From positions 62,001 through 126,000 of the forward strand of contig CBDFMU010000023.1 of NCBI GenBank assembly GCA_965249785.1: a stretch of 64,000 bases of DNA, given 5' to 3'. Of the stretch, positions 17,638 to 26,360 are shown in pieces (within the stretch, counting starts at the first letter, position 1; every line of letters starts with the position of its first letter). Below the pieces are notes generated by a model. It saw only the letters and a program-made list of their open reading frames with translations, was not told the DNA's origin and made no database searches. The translations under genes were made by a program, and so were the position numbers. This stretch comes from M3007 sp965249785. Lineage in GTDB: Bacteria > Bacteroidota > Bacteroidia > Chitinophagales > Saprospiraceae.

Positions 17638-19221
17638 TTGCGCCAATTCGCCGACTTATTCATCCGCATGGACCAGTCCAACAAGACCAACGACAAGGTG
17701 GACGCCTTGGTGGACTACCTGCGCGAAGCCCCGGCGGAGGAGCAACTTTGGGGTATTGCGATCCTGTCGCATCGTCGGCCCAAGCGCACGGTGAATATGA
17801 ATCTGCTGCGTACCTGGGCGGCGGAGGTGGCGGGTTTGCCGCTCTGGTTGTTTGAGGAAAGTTACCATATTGTCGGTGATCTGGCGGAAACAATTGCCCT
17901 GGTATTACCAGAAAAAGAACTAGAAACAGATCATAATTTACGTTACTGGATTGATTATATTCGTTCGTTAGATCAATTGAGCGAGGGCGAAAAAAGGGAC
18001 GCGATCCTTGCCGCCTGGAACCAACTGGATTACGGCCAACGCTTCATTTTTAATAAATTAATTACTGGTAATTGGCGCATCGGCGTATCGGATAAATTAG
18101 TGGCGCGGGCTATTGCAAAGTTTACCAGCCTGCCAGAAAATACGGTGCTGCATCGCCTTTCCGGTGCCTGGTCGCCCGATCACAGCACTTTTGAGGAATT
18201 AATTTTGGGTGAAAATGCGCATGACGATTTCTCCAAACCCTACCCTTTTTGTCTGGCTTATCCATTAGAACAAGAACCGGAATCGCTGGGGCCAGTGTCC
18301 GACTGGGTGGCGGAGTACAAATGGGACGGCATTCGGGGCCAGATCATCAAGCGGGCGGGCGAACTGTACGTGTGGTCGCGCGGCGAGGAACTAGTGACTG
18401 ATAAATACCCCGAATACCAAATTCTCCGCGCCAATCTGCCCGACGGCGTAGTATTGGATGGCGAAATCATCGGCTGGAAAGATGGTCTGCCGCTGCCTTT
18501 TGCGTCTATTCAGACCCGTATTGGCCGCAAGACGATTGCTAAAAAACACCTCACTGATACGCCGGTCGTTTTTGTGGCTTATGACGTTTTGGAATTTGAA
18601 AACAAGGACATTCGCGACTTACCTTTTACCGAACGTCGAAGAATTTTGGAAGAAATAGTCGCCCAAGCCCGCGCCGAATGTCTGGTTTTATCGACCATTA
18701 TTGAAAGCATTTCCTGGGACGAACTCGCCGAAAAACGCGCCAATGCTGCCGACGTAAAAGCCGAAGGTTTGATGCTCAAAAAGGCCGATTCCGTCTACAA
18801 AACCGGGCGCAAACGCGGCGACTGGTGGAAATGGAAACTGGAACCGCGCATGATCGACGCCGTGATGATCTATGCCCAACAGGGTGCCGGACGCCGCGCC
18901 AATCTCTACACCGACTTTACGTTCGCGGTCTGGAACGGCGAGGAATTAGTGCCTTTCACCAAAGCCTATTCCGGCCTCACCGACGTGGAATTTCGCAAAA
19001 TAGACGCCTGGATTCGTAAAAATACCCTCGAACGCTTCGGCCCGGTGCGCTCCGTGAAGCCCGAACAGGTCTTTGAGATTGCTTTTGAAGGGATTCAGGA
19101 GAGTAAACGCCACAAATCGGGCATTGCTTTACGTTTTCCGCGCATGAATCGCTGGCGGACGGACAAGAAGGCGGAGGAGGCTAATACTTTGGAGGATTTG
19201 AAGGGGTTTTTGGGTGGGTGA
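17638..19221 (+). CDS. ATP-dependent DNA ligase of the Lhr/PdeM repair cassette
   Basis: 527 residues. An N-terminal helical DNA-binding domain (about 1-190: MRQFADLFIRMDQSNKTNDK) is followed by the nucleotidyltransferase core with motif I EYKWDGIRGQ (lysine about residue 228, the AMP-linked residue), motif III LDGEIIGW, motif IV EGLMLKK, motif V DWWKWKLEP, and an OB-fold domain ending VFEIAFEGIQESKRHKSGIALRFPR. The start is TTG at 17638; the sequence from there matches the usual beginning MKxFAxLFxxLDxTNKTNxKV, and no ATG precedes it. It seals nicks with ATP, distinct from the NAD-dependent LigA used for replication. Confidence 0.95.
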   Translation: MRQFADLFIRMDQSNKTNDKVDALVDYLREAPAEEQLWGIAILSHRRPKRTVNMNLLRTWAAEVAGLPLWLFEESYHIVGDLAETIALVLPEKELETDHNLRYWIDYIRSLDQLSEGEKRDAILAAWNQLDYGQRFIFNKLITGNWRIGVSDKLVARAIAKFTSLPENTVLHRLSGAWSPDHSTFEELILGENAHDDFSKPYPFCLAYPLEQEPESLGPVSDWVAEYKWDGIRGQIIKRAGELYVWSRGEELVTDKYPEYQILRANLPDGVVLDGEIIGWKDGLPLPFASIQTRIGRKTIAKKHLTDTPVVFVAYDVLEFENKDIRDLPFTERRRILEEIVAQARAECLVLSTIIESISWDELAEKRANAADVKAEGLMLKKADSVYKTGRKRGDWWKWKLEPRMIDAVMIYAQQGAGRRANLYTDFTFAVWNGEELVPFTKAYSGLTDVEFRKIDAWIRKNTLERFGPVRSVKPEQVFEIAFEGIQESKRHKSGIALRFPRMNRWRTDKKAEEANTLEDLKGFLGG

Positions 19222-19238
19222 GTAAACTAATTTAATAG

Positions 19239-19634
19239 TTACTCCATCTCAAATACGGCTATTTCAAGACGCTGGACTGTAGCCTTTTTTCTTGCATCAA
19301 GTATTAAACTGCCTATACCGACTCCCAAGGAAGCACTGACGACCGTTGGAAATGTACCACTAAAACCAGCAACTTGAGCAAGCACTCCTAGGATAACCGC
19401 AGGTATAAGTGCATACACGCTGAACCGTTCTATGCCAACCTCAGGTGCCCATGAATCATTGGCAAATTTTTTTATCTGGCATTTTAGCGAGGCTTGTCCT
19501 TTGATTTCCACACTTCCGTCGGCTACTTCATAGACTTCATTAAAACCATGTTTTTGTAGCCGCCGTATTATTTCCTGGGCGGTTAAAGCGTTCACCGAGT
19601 GCGAAAAGTGATCAAGTGGTTCGTGGTATGCCAT
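19239..19634 (-). CDS. Small two-helix membrane protein inserted in the repair cassette
   Basis: About 131 residues from MAYHEPLDHFSHSVNALTAQ (an earlier ATG at 19661 adds MYFCAKLFF). Residues 1-60 form a soluble part (IIRRLQKHGFNEVYEVADGS), then two hydrophobic segments (VYALIPAVILGVLAQVAGF and VVSASLGVGIGSLIL), then a short charged tail. The N-terminal layout resembles the cation-ATPase N-terminal helix region, in which HxL.xxEV text is common, but no ATPase follows. It lies on the opposite strand between ligase and helicase, which normally adjoin, so it interrupts the cassette. Function unknown. Confidence 0.65.
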   Translation of the reverse strand: MAYHEPLDHFSHSVNALTAQEIIRRLQKHGFNEVYEVADGSVEIKGQASLKCQIKKFANDSWAPEVGIERFSVYALIPAVILGVLAQVAGFSGTFPTVVSASLGVGIGSLILDARKKATVQRLEIAVFEME

Positions 19635-19719
19635 AAAAAACAGTTTTGCGCAAAAATACATAACAAAATATTTTCAATAGCAGTAATTAAAAAAATCTTT
19701 CTTTTCACTTCTACTATTT

Positions 19720-22245
19720 ATGTCTACTGCCAACAAAACATTACAACCCGCTCTCCAATGGTTTCGCCAGCGCAACTGGAAGCCTTTCCCTTTCCAGCAA
19801 GAGGCTTGGACGGCATATTTAGCGGGGAAATCGGGGCTGGTAAATGCTCCAACGGGAAGTGGAAAGACCTATTCGCTGTTCTTCGGCCCCGCGTTGGAGT
19901 TTTTGGCGGAGAAAAACGAAAAGGCGAAAACTGTGGCACACTTTGAAAGTGTGCCACAGTTAAAATCCGTAAAGAAAACCACCAAGAAACACGTCCCGAA
20001 GGTGGGGCTTCGCGTTTTGTGGATCACGCCCGTCCGCGCGCTGGCCAAGGAAATCCAGCAGAGTACGCAACGCGCCGCCGATGAACTGGGGCTGGGCTGG
20101 GAGATCGCCATGCGCACGGGCGACACCTCCGCCCGAGACCGCACGCGCCAGAAAAAGAACGCGCCGCAGATGCTGGTGACCACGCCGGAGAGTTTGCATT
20201 TGATGCTGGCGACCAAAGGCTACGCCGATTTTTTCCAGAATCTGAAAGTGGTAGTCTGCGATGAATGGCACGAACTGGTCGGTTCCAAGCGGGCGGTGCT
20301 GGTCGAATTGGCTTTGTCGCGGATCAAAACTTTGCTGCCCAATTTGCGGATTTGGGGCATTTCGGCGACCATCGGGAATCTGGAAGAAGCAGCCTTGCTA
20401 CTATTAGGCCGAGATGCAGAAAAGACTGGTTATGAACTGATTAAAGCGCATCTGCCGAAGAAATACGCCATTCAAACAATTTTCCCCGACACCATCGAAC
20501 GGTTTCCGTGGAGCGGGCATTTGGGCATCAATCTCGCGGACAAAATCATTCCAATTATCCACCAGAGCCAGAGTACGCTCGTTTTCACCAACACTCGCCG
20601 CCAGTGCGAAATCTGGTATCAGCAACTGTTGGAAACCGACCCCACGCTAGCCGGGCAACTGGCGATGCACCACGGATCGCTGAGCCGGGAGATTCGGGAT
20701 TGGGTGGAGGAAAGTCTGCATACGGGCCGACTGAAAGCCGTGGTCTGTACGTCCAGCCTGGATTTAGGCGTGGATTTCCGGCCCGTGCAGACGGTGATTC
20801 AGATCGGTAGTCCCAAAGGCGTGGCGCGTTTTATGCAGCGGGCCGGACGCGCCGGACACCAGCCGGGCGCGGTCAGCAAAATCTACTTTTTGCCCACACA
20901 TTCCCTCGAAATTATTGAAGGCGCGGCCCTGCGGCAGGCGGTGGCGCACCAACGTCTGGAAGCGCGGCAACCTTACCTGCATTGTATAGATGTTCTAGTA
21001 CAATATCTGGTAACGCTGGCCGTCAGCGATGGCTTTCGGCCCGCTGAACTATTGGCAGAAATAAGAACGACCTACTCTTACGCCGACCTGACCGACGAAG
21101 AATGGCAGTGGTGTCTGGATTTTATTTCCAAAGGCGGCAAATGCTTGTACGCTTATGACGAATATAAGAAAGTGGAACCACAGGAAGACGGTTTGTGGTT
21201 GGTGACTGACAAGTTTATTGCTAAAAAACACCGTCTGAGCATCGGGGCTATCGTCAGCGACGCGGTGTTACAGATAGAATACATGGGTGGCAAGTTTTTG
21301 GGTTCGATTGAAGAGGGATTTATTAGTCAATTGAAACGCGGCGACGTGTTCTGGTACGCCGGGAAGAGTCTGGAATTTGTGCGTATCCATAATATGACTG
21401 TGCAAGTGCGCAAAAGTGCCGCTACCAAGGGCAAAATCCCCACCTGGGCGGGCGGACGAATGCCGATGTCGTCAGAATTGGCAGTAGAAATTCGCGAATT
21501 AATTGCGCTGGCCTCTGTGGGCGATATTACGGCACCAGAAATAGAAAAAGTGTGGCCTTTATTAGAATTACAACAACAACGCTCGCACTTGCCGGACGAA
21601 TCGGAACTATTAATCGAGTATTTTAATGATAATGAAGGCTATCATCTAGTGTGTTATCCTTTTGAAGGTCGGGCGGTGCACGAAGGATTGAGTGCGCTAT
21701 TGGCTTATCGGATTTCCCGGTTGCAGCCGATTACTTTTAGTATGGCGGTCAATGACTATGGTTTTGAACTACTGAGTGATTTACCGATTCCAATAGAATT
21801 CGCCTTGGAACAAGGGCTTTTTTCCATAGAAAATCTATACGCCGATATACAAGCCAGCGTAAATAGTGTGGAAATGGCTCGCCGCCGATTTCGCGACATT
21901 GCCAGTATTGCGGGATTAGTATTTAAAGGTTTTCCTGGTAAAGAAAAAATGGGGCGACACTTGCAGGCTTCTTCGCAATTGTTTTTCGGCGTATTTACTG
22001 ACTATGAGCCGGATAATTTACTGTTGCGCCAGGCATATAGTGAGGTCATGCAGTTTCAATTGGAAGAAGGGCGTTTATTAAAGGCATTACAACGTATTAA
22101 TCAAGGCCGCATCGTGCTGCGAACGCCCACCAAGGCCACGCCGTTTGCCTTCCCCCTCATTGTAACGCGCCTCCGGGAAAGATTGAGTTCGGAGAAACTG
22201 GCGGATCGGATCAAGCGCATGAAGGTGAAGTTGGAGAAGGCGTAG
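19720..22245 (+). CDS. Ligase-associated DEXH helicase (Lhr-core type)
   Basis: 841 residues. Superfamily 2 motifs in order are Q-like FPFQQEAW, Walker A NAPTGSGKTYS (about residues 43-53), Ia ITPVRALA, TTPESLHLML, motif II CDEWHEL (a DEWH box typical of this family), motif III ISATIGNLEEA, then VVCTSSLDLGVDF and motif VI MQRAGRAGHQPG. The C-terminal half carries the winged-helix and beta-barrel Lhr-core parts (YEPDNLLLRQAYSEVM near the end). Lhr-core enzymes are ATP-driven 3'-5' translocases. Residues about 70-82 are encoded by a perfect palindrome, in a variable stretch between Walker A and motif Ia, which lengthens that loop without breaking the frame. Confidence 0.95.
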   Translation: MSTANKTLQPALQWFRQRNWKPFPFQQEAWTAYLAGKSGLVNAPTGSGKTYSLFFGPALEFLAEKNEKAKTVAHFESVPQLKSVKKTTKKHVPKVGLRVLWITPVRALAKEIQQSTQRAADELGLGWEIAMRTGDTSARDRTRQKKNAPQMLVTTPESLHLMLATKGYADFFQNLKVVVCDEWHELVGSKRAVLVELALSRIKTLLPNLRIWGISATIGNLEEAALLLLGRDAEKTGYELIKAHLPKKYAIQTIFPDTIERFPWSGHLGINLADKIIPIIHQSQSTLVFTNTRRQCEIWYQQLLETDPTLAGQLAMHHGSLSREIRDWVEESLHTGRLKAVVCTSSLDLGVDFRPVQTVIQIGSPKGVARFMQRAGRAGHQPGAVSKIYFLPTHSLEIIEGAALRQAVAHQRLEARQPYLHCIDVLVQYLVTLAVSDGFRPAELLAEIRTTYSYADLTDEEWQWCLDFISKGGKCLYAYDEYKKVEPQEDGLWLVTDKFIAKKHRLSIGAIVSDAVLQIEYMGGKFLGSIEEGFISQLKRGDVFWYAGKSLEFVRIHNMTVQVRKSAATKGKIPTWAGGRMPMSSELAVEIRELIALASVGDITAPEIEKVWPLLELQQQRSHLPDESELLIEYFNDNEGYHLVCYPFEGRAVHEGLSALLAYRISRLQPITFSMAVNDYGFELLSDLPIPIEFALEQGLFSIENLYADIQASVNSVEMARRRFRDIASIAGLVFKGFPGKEKMGRHLQASSQLFFGVFTDYEPDNLLLRQAYSEVMQFQLEEGRLLKALQRINQGRIVLRTPTKATPFAFPLIVTRLRERLSSEKLADRIKRMKVKLEKA
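19929..19961. repeat. 33-bp perfect palindrome inside the helicase coding sequence
   Basis: Two 16-base arms (aactgtggcacacttt and its exact complement) surround a single central base at 19945. It is translated in frame as KTVAHFESVPQLK. The symmetry is perfect over 33 bases, which codon use alone would not produce, so it looks like an inserted palindromic element comparable in concept to the Rickettsia palindromic elements that sit within genes. Confidence 0.85.
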
Positions 22246-22290
22246 ATGAGGGTATAGGCAGAAAAAAATTTCGTAGTCGAACGAAAACGG

Positions 22291-22298
22291 TATATTTG
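22291..22298 (+). promoter_or_regulatory. Predicted -7 element for xisH-xisI
   Basis: TATATTTG matches TAnnTTTG exactly and lies 65 nt before the xisH start codon. No convincing TTG is seen at the -33 distance. Confidence 0.4.
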
Positions 22299-22362
22299 TC
22301 CTTAAACGATGGGAAATTATGCTTTTGTCGTTTTTACATTTATAAATTCTAATTTTAAATCT

Positions 22363-22783
22363 ATGCCTGCAAAAGACAAATACCATCATCAAGTCCGCAG
22401 GGCACTCGAAAAAGATGGTTGGTCAATAACACATGATCCATATTTTTTAAAACTGGAAGGCGTGCAATACCCGGTTGATCTTGGTGCAGAAAAATTGATT
22501 GCTGCTCATAAAGGGCCATCAAAAGATAGTAGTAGAGATCAAGAGTTTTATTGGTGAAAGTATTCCGAACGAGTTTCATACAGCATTGGGACAATATTTA
22601 GACTATGCCTTGGGATTGGAGGAACAAGAACCAGAAAGACTAATTTTTCTAGCAATTCCTGATAAAATCTATCAAAAGATACAGAAAATACCTATTTTAC
22701 TGAAAGCATTAGACAGGTATCAAGTAAAAGTAGTCATTTTTGAACCCTCAGTAGAAGAAATAACGCAATGGCTGACAAACTAA
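22363..22783 (+). pseudogene. xisH: XisH-family protein, frameshifted near codon 50
   Basis: The first frame reads MPAKDKYHHQVRRALEKDGW, then ITHDPYFLKLEGVQYPVDLG and AEKLIAAHKG; the +1 frame continues HQKIVVEIKSFIGESIPNEF, then LGQYLDYALGLEEQEPERLI and ends VEEITQWLTN. Together these are a full-length XisH (about 139 residues). The join falls at gggcc around 22513-22517, where one extra base explains the break. XisH was named for control of fdxN-element excision in heterocystous cyanobacteria; its fold is of the PD-(D/E)XK nuclease type, and EKLIAA.KG..KIVVEIKSF holds the likely catalytic E and ExK. The gene is AT-richer than its neighbours, suggesting transfer. Single-base sequencing error is possible. 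Confidence 0.82.
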
Positions 22784-23109
22784 AAAATTACGAGCATATA
22801 ATCATTGAAACGCTTCGAGAATATGCCGATATGTATAATCAACAACATGACGGCTTGGAAGCAAAAGTAATTGTTGACCAAAAAGGCGGCCATTATCAGT
22901 TACTTAATTGTGGCTGGCGTAAGGGCCATTACCAATTTTATGTAATTTTTCATTTTGACATAAAAGATGGTAAGGTTTGGGTACAAGAGAACCGGAACGA
23001 CGTACTAATCGCTCAATATTTGTCAGAAAAAGGAATACCTAAAAGTGACATCGTACTTGGGTTGCAAGAGCCAGAACTAAGAGCCTCATCTGGATATGCA
23101 GTGGCGTAA
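22768..23109 (+). CDS. xisI: XisI-family protein
   Basis: 113 residues, full family length: LKNYEHIIIETLREYADMYN, then HYQLLNCGWRKGHYQFYVIF, HFDIKDGKVWVQENRNDVLI and the end GIPKSDIVLGLQEPELR. XisI accompanies XisH in cyanobacteria and in scattered other bacteria, where the pair may form a toxin-antitoxin-like or recombination-control module; the role outside cyanobacteria is not settled. The start overlaps the end of xisH by 16 nt, so the two are translationally linked. The frame is intact although xisH is broken. Confidence 0.88.
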   Translation: MADKLKNYEHIIIETLREYADMYNQQHDGLEAKVIVDQKGGHYQLLNCGWRKGHYQFYVIFHFDIKDGKVWVQENRNDVLIAQYLSEKGIPKSDIVLGLQEPELRASSGYAVA

Positions 23110-23196
23110 AATACGTCAAATGTTGATTTTGTATGTAATCAGCACAAAATGGTTTTGAATGAAACCCAAATGGAACGTATTTACGCCTAACTACAT

Positions 23197-23222
23197 CCCC
23201 CTAAACTAGTCAGTTTAGGGGG
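23197..23222. terminator. Bidirectional hairpin between xisI and the Dabb gene
   Basis: An 11-base stem (ccccctaaact / agtttaggggg) with a four-base loop lies between two convergent genes. It ends nine bases before the Dabb stop codon and fits a shared terminator. Confidence 0.65.
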
Positions 23223-23230
23223 CGTATAAT

Positions 23231-23638
23231 TTACACATCCACCGAATCATACACCACCACTTTCTTCCATAGGTGTTTGTATTCTTCCACAAATTTCAAG
23301 TGAGTCGGATCGGATTGATATTTCTCTTGATCTTCTTTATTTTTAAAAAATACCAGCCAAGATATTTGGTAATCACGTGCTACTACATCGCGGTGGGTAT
23401 CGGCGGGTACACCAATGTGACAGAGTTTGAAATAACTAATTTTGGAAAGTTTATTTAGTCCTTCTACCAGTTTCGCTTGATCTTCTTGACTAGCAGGATT
23501 GTTTAAATAGAAATAAACGTGGTGAATAAAAATATCCTTTTTTGGTTTAACAAGGGTATTATTTTTAAATAAATTACCGAATGTAGCAGTTAGTGCTAAA
23601 AACCCGGCAGTAGAAAGGAAGGTGCGACGTGAATCCAT
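23231..23638 (-). CDS. Dabb (stress-responsive alpha/beta barrel) protein with Tat signal
   Basis: 135 residues beginning MDSRRTFLSTAGFLALTATF, a twin-arginine export signal (SRRTFLS). The mature part is one Dabb domain, a dimeric ferredoxin-like barrel: DIFIHHVYFYLNNPASQEDQ, then LVEGLNKLSKISYF and YQISWLVFFKNKEDQEKYQS, ending FVEEYKHLWKKVVVYDSVDV. Function of exported Dabb proteins is not established. Four CTCAAC-like nonamers (CTCAACACC and relatives) lie immediately before the start codon. Confidence 0.85.
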   Translation of the reverse strand: MDSRRTFLSTAGFLALTATFGNLFKNNTLVKPKKDIFIHHVYFYLNNPASQEDQAKLVEGLNKLSKISYFKLCHIGVPADTHRDVVARDYQISWLVFFKNKEDQEKYQSDPTHLKFVEEYKHLWKKVVVYDSVDV

Positions 23639-23639
23639 G

Positions 23640-23686
23640 AAAATGTGGAGGGTGTTGAGAATGTTGATATTATTGAGAAAATTTTA
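23640..23686. repeat. 9-bp tandem motif before the Dabb start codon
   Basis: Read in the gene's sense direction the leader is ctcaataat, atcaacatt, ctcaacacc, ctccacatt, then ttc and ATG: four degenerate copies of CTCAACNNN ending four bases before the start. Confidence 0.65.
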
Positions 23687-23697
23687 ATAGCGATTAT

Positions 23698-24576
23698 TTA
23701 TTTCCGTTCTGCTGGTACCAAAATGTGATTATCTTCCATCCAATCTGCCAACCTTTGGGGCCAACCTTTCAAAGTGACTAGTTTAGTGCGTTGTCCCATA
23801 TTAAAAGCATGGCTGCCCTGGGCATAAATGTGCACTTCGGCGGGAATGTGCGCGGCATGGTACAACTGCAAAAGGCTGATAATTGGACTGGCACAACATT
23901 CATCATCAATAGCCGCCACCATAAACGCGGGCGGCGCATCAGCGGGCAGCGTCTCTGGGATGCCCAGCGGACCAGGATAGACAAGAATCTGAAAATTAGG
24001 TTTGCCATCCAGCCGATCTATTGGATCGGGGGCTTTGGGATCGCCTTTCCCGGAAGCATAAGCGACCAACGCCACGACTTCGCCGCCTGCCGAGAAGCCC
24101 ATAATGCCCAGCCGATTAGTATCCACAGCCCACTCCGCCGCGCGACTACGGATCAAACGCATGGCGCGGTAAGCATCCATTTTCACGTCCTTTTCCAGGG
24201 TGTAAGGCGAACCTTCCTCCCGAAAAAGTCGGTATTTGAGCACAAAAGCCGTCACACCGATGCTGTTTAAGTAGAGTGCGGCGTCCCGACCTTCTGAATT
24301 ATACACTAGGTTTTTGTGGCCGCCACCCGGACAAACCAGCACCGCTGCGCCCGTGGCTTTCTCTTTGGGCGGCAAGAACACGGTAATCGAGGGATTGTGA
24401 ATATTTCTGACCCACCAGTCTTTGGCCTGTTCGGGTTCGTCGCGGCGATTCTCAAACCCGGGCGCACCGTTCGGCCATAAGTGGATTTGTTGCGGCTCGG
24501 TTTGGGCCACAACAAACGTAGGTACTAAGCAAACCAGCAAGCAAAGGCAGACTGACACTTGAAAAAGAACGCGCAT
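23698..24576 (-). CDS. Secreted alpha/beta-hydrolase, acetyl-xylan-esterase-like
   Basis: 292 residues with a signal peptide (MRVLFQVSVCLCLLVCLVPT, cleaved near VVAQ). The core has the oxyanion block VCPGGGHKNLVYNSEGRDAA, nucleophile elbow IMGFSAGGEV (Ser about 166), acidic residue near AAIDDECCA and catalytic His in YAQGSHAFNMG. This is the pattern of carbohydrate esterases of the BD-FAE / Axe type that remove acyl groups from plant polysaccharides. The substrate is unknown. It stands alone, divergent from the MATE transporter. Confidence 0.87.
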   Translation of the reverse strand: MRVLFQVSVCLCLLVCLVPTFVVAQTEPQQIHLWPNGAPGFENRRDEPEQAKDWWVRNIHNPSITVFLPPKEKATGAAVLVCPGGGHKNLVYNSEGRDAALYLNSIGVTAFVLKYRLFREEGSPYTLEKDVKMDAYRAMRLIRSRAAEWAVDTNRLGIMGFSAGGEVVALVAYASGKGDPKAPDPIDRLDGKPNFQILVYPGPLGIPETLPADAPPAFMVAAIDDECCASPIISLLQLYHAAHIPAEVHIYAQGSHAFNMGQRTKLVTLKGWPQRLADWMEDNHILVPAERK

Positions 24577-24715
24577 GAGGAACGGTTTTTAAATGAATCT
24601 TGTTGGCGAAAGATCGGCATTTCTTCCAGAATTGCCTGTCTGCATTTCCGATAAAAACAGGGATGTTACTGCTTCCCATTTGCATTTTTGCTATTTGCCT
24701 ATTGCTTATTTATTT

Positions 24716-26089
24716 ATGCGCCCTCATTTTCTAGTCCGCCTTTGGCGTGGCCGCGTCCTCCGCGCCGAGTTGGTCGCCACTTTCGGTCTGGCCCTGCCGC
24801 TCATGCTGGGCGAACTCAGCAGTATGCTCATGGGTGTCGTCGGCACTATGATGGCGGGTCACTTGGGCGAAACCGCGTTGGCGGCTGCGGGCGTAGCCGG
24901 GGTGATTTTTATACTGTCTATGCTGCTGGTCTGGGGAAGCATCCGCATGATTCCTACGCCGGTGGCCGAGGCACACGAACTGCGCGACGGGTCACGAGTA
25001 CGCACCCTGTTAACGGCAGGATTATTAATGGGACTGTTTCTGGTAATTATATGCTGTACCCTTTTGTGGATTGGCACGCAGTATTTCTATATATTAAGGC
25101 AAGACCCCGAAGTAGCCAGACTCGCCGTGGGTTATTTACACATCATCATTTTTAGTATGCCCGTGCTGATTTTGTTTGCTGTGCTGGTCAATTATCTGGA
25201 TGCTTTCGAGTATGTACGGCTAACGATGTTTGTGTCCTTTTTGGGTTTGGCAGTGGATGTTTCGCTCAATTACTTGTTTGTTTTTGGCAATTTCGGCTTC
25301 CCCAAACTCGGCATCAATGCCATTGCGATGAATACCGGGATTGCGCATGGTGTGATGAGCCTTGTGCTGATATGGGTGCTGGCCAGAGAACGCGAACTGC
25401 ACTATTTCCGCACGGCCCGTACCCAGTGGTCGGTGGTATGGACGCAGACAAAATCTTTTATCCGCTACGGTCTACCTTCGGCCCTGCAAATCATGGTTGA
25501 ATTTGCCGCTTTTGGGGCCGGGACGATCATCATTGGTCAGATCAGCAAGATGCAGCAGGCGGCGCACCAGATTGCCATCAACTTGATTTCGGTCACTTAT
25601 GTCACCATCATGGGCGTCTCCACGGCGGGCATGATTCGGATCGGGCAGGCACTGGCTTATCAAAATCGGGTGCGTATTCTGCTGGCGGGAATCTCTACTA
25701 TCCTACTGGGTATGCTGATTATGTTGTTGCCCACGGCGGCTTTTCTGTTGATGCCCCGCAGCATCGTTTCTCTGTATATCAGCGATCCAGAAGTGGTGCA
25801 GATTGCGACGGGTTTGCTGCTTTTTGCGGGTTTGTTTCAATTGCTCGATGCCGCGCAGGGTACTAGTATTTCTTTATTGCGGGCCCTGAATGATGTGGTG
25901 GCTCCTTCGGTCATTTCTCTGGTGGCCTTCTGGGTGATTGGATTGCCGTTGGGTTATTGGCTGGCAGTATATCAGGGTTGGGAGGCGAGCGGTATCTGGA
26001 TGGGATATTTGGTGGCGTTGGTAGTGCAGGCAGGGCTATTTATGTGGCGGTTTTTTAAACATCCTGCTTTGCGAGGCGGAAATCAATGA
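24716..26089 (+). CDS. MATE family multidrug/Na+ antiporter
   Basis: From ATG 24716, 457 residues and 12 hydrophobic segments, starting MRPHFLVRLWRGRVLRAELV. The first helix pair TFGLALPLMLGELSSMLMGV, the block MMAGHLGETALAAAGVAG, and the second-half repeat YGLPSALQIMVEFAAFGAGT with GMIRIGQALAYQN are standard MATE features. Members export cationic drugs or metabolites using H+ or Na+. The open frame extends back to 24593, but MRPHFL starts directly ahead of the first helix and is preferred. Confidence 0.93.
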   Translation: MRPHFLVRLWRGRVLRAELVATFGLALPLMLGELSSMLMGVVGTMMAGHLGETALAAAGVAGVIFILSMLLVWGSIRMIPTPVAEAHELRDGSRVRTLLTAGLLMGLFLVIICCTLLWIGTQYFYILRQDPEVARLAVGYLHIIIFSMPVLILFAVLVNYLDAFEYVRLTMFVSFLGLAVDVSLNYLFVFGNFGFPKLGINAIAMNTGIAHGVMSLVLIWVLARERELHYFRTARTQWSVVWTQTKSFIRYGLPSALQIMVEFAAFGAGTIIIGQISKMQQAAHQIAINLISVTYVTIMGVSTAGMIRIGQALAYQNRVRILLAGISTILLGMLIMLLPTAAFLLMPRSIVSLYISDPEVVQIATGLLLFAGLFQLLDAAQGTSISLLRALNDVVAPSVISLVAFWVIGLPLGYWLAVYQGWEASGIWMGYLVALVVQAGLFMWRFFKHPALRGGNQ

Positions 26090-26297
26090 CTTATAGCCAA
26101 CGCAGAGTGATTTTGAATAAAGATGAAATGTAAGTAGTAGAACTGAATTATTTTAAATTTAGATCAATCCAATGCATTATTTATCGAGTGCTGACAAGTT
26201 TAGCTACTGCTCTGAAAGTAGTCCAAATATTTCTTAACCACATAGAACACATAGATACATAGCCCTTTAAGAGGTAACTGATGTTACGCACAATATG

Positions 26298-26357
26298 ACC
26301 CCAGAGGGGTCAAACATGAATAGCCCCCAGTGAAACTGGGGTGAAAAAGCAAAATCG
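26298..26357. repeat. Hairpin modules left of the IS
   Basis: GACCCC-aga-GGGGTC is followed by tgaatag and CCCCAGT-gaa-ACTGGGG. Equivalent modules recur right of the IS and at 38022-38175. Confidence 0.75.
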
Positions 26358-26360
26358 AAG

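Noticed and set aside
17638..17640. ATG start for the ligase further downstream (17668)
   Set aside because: The sequence from TTG (MRQFADLFIRMDQ) matches the conserved family N-terminus, so the TTG start is kept.
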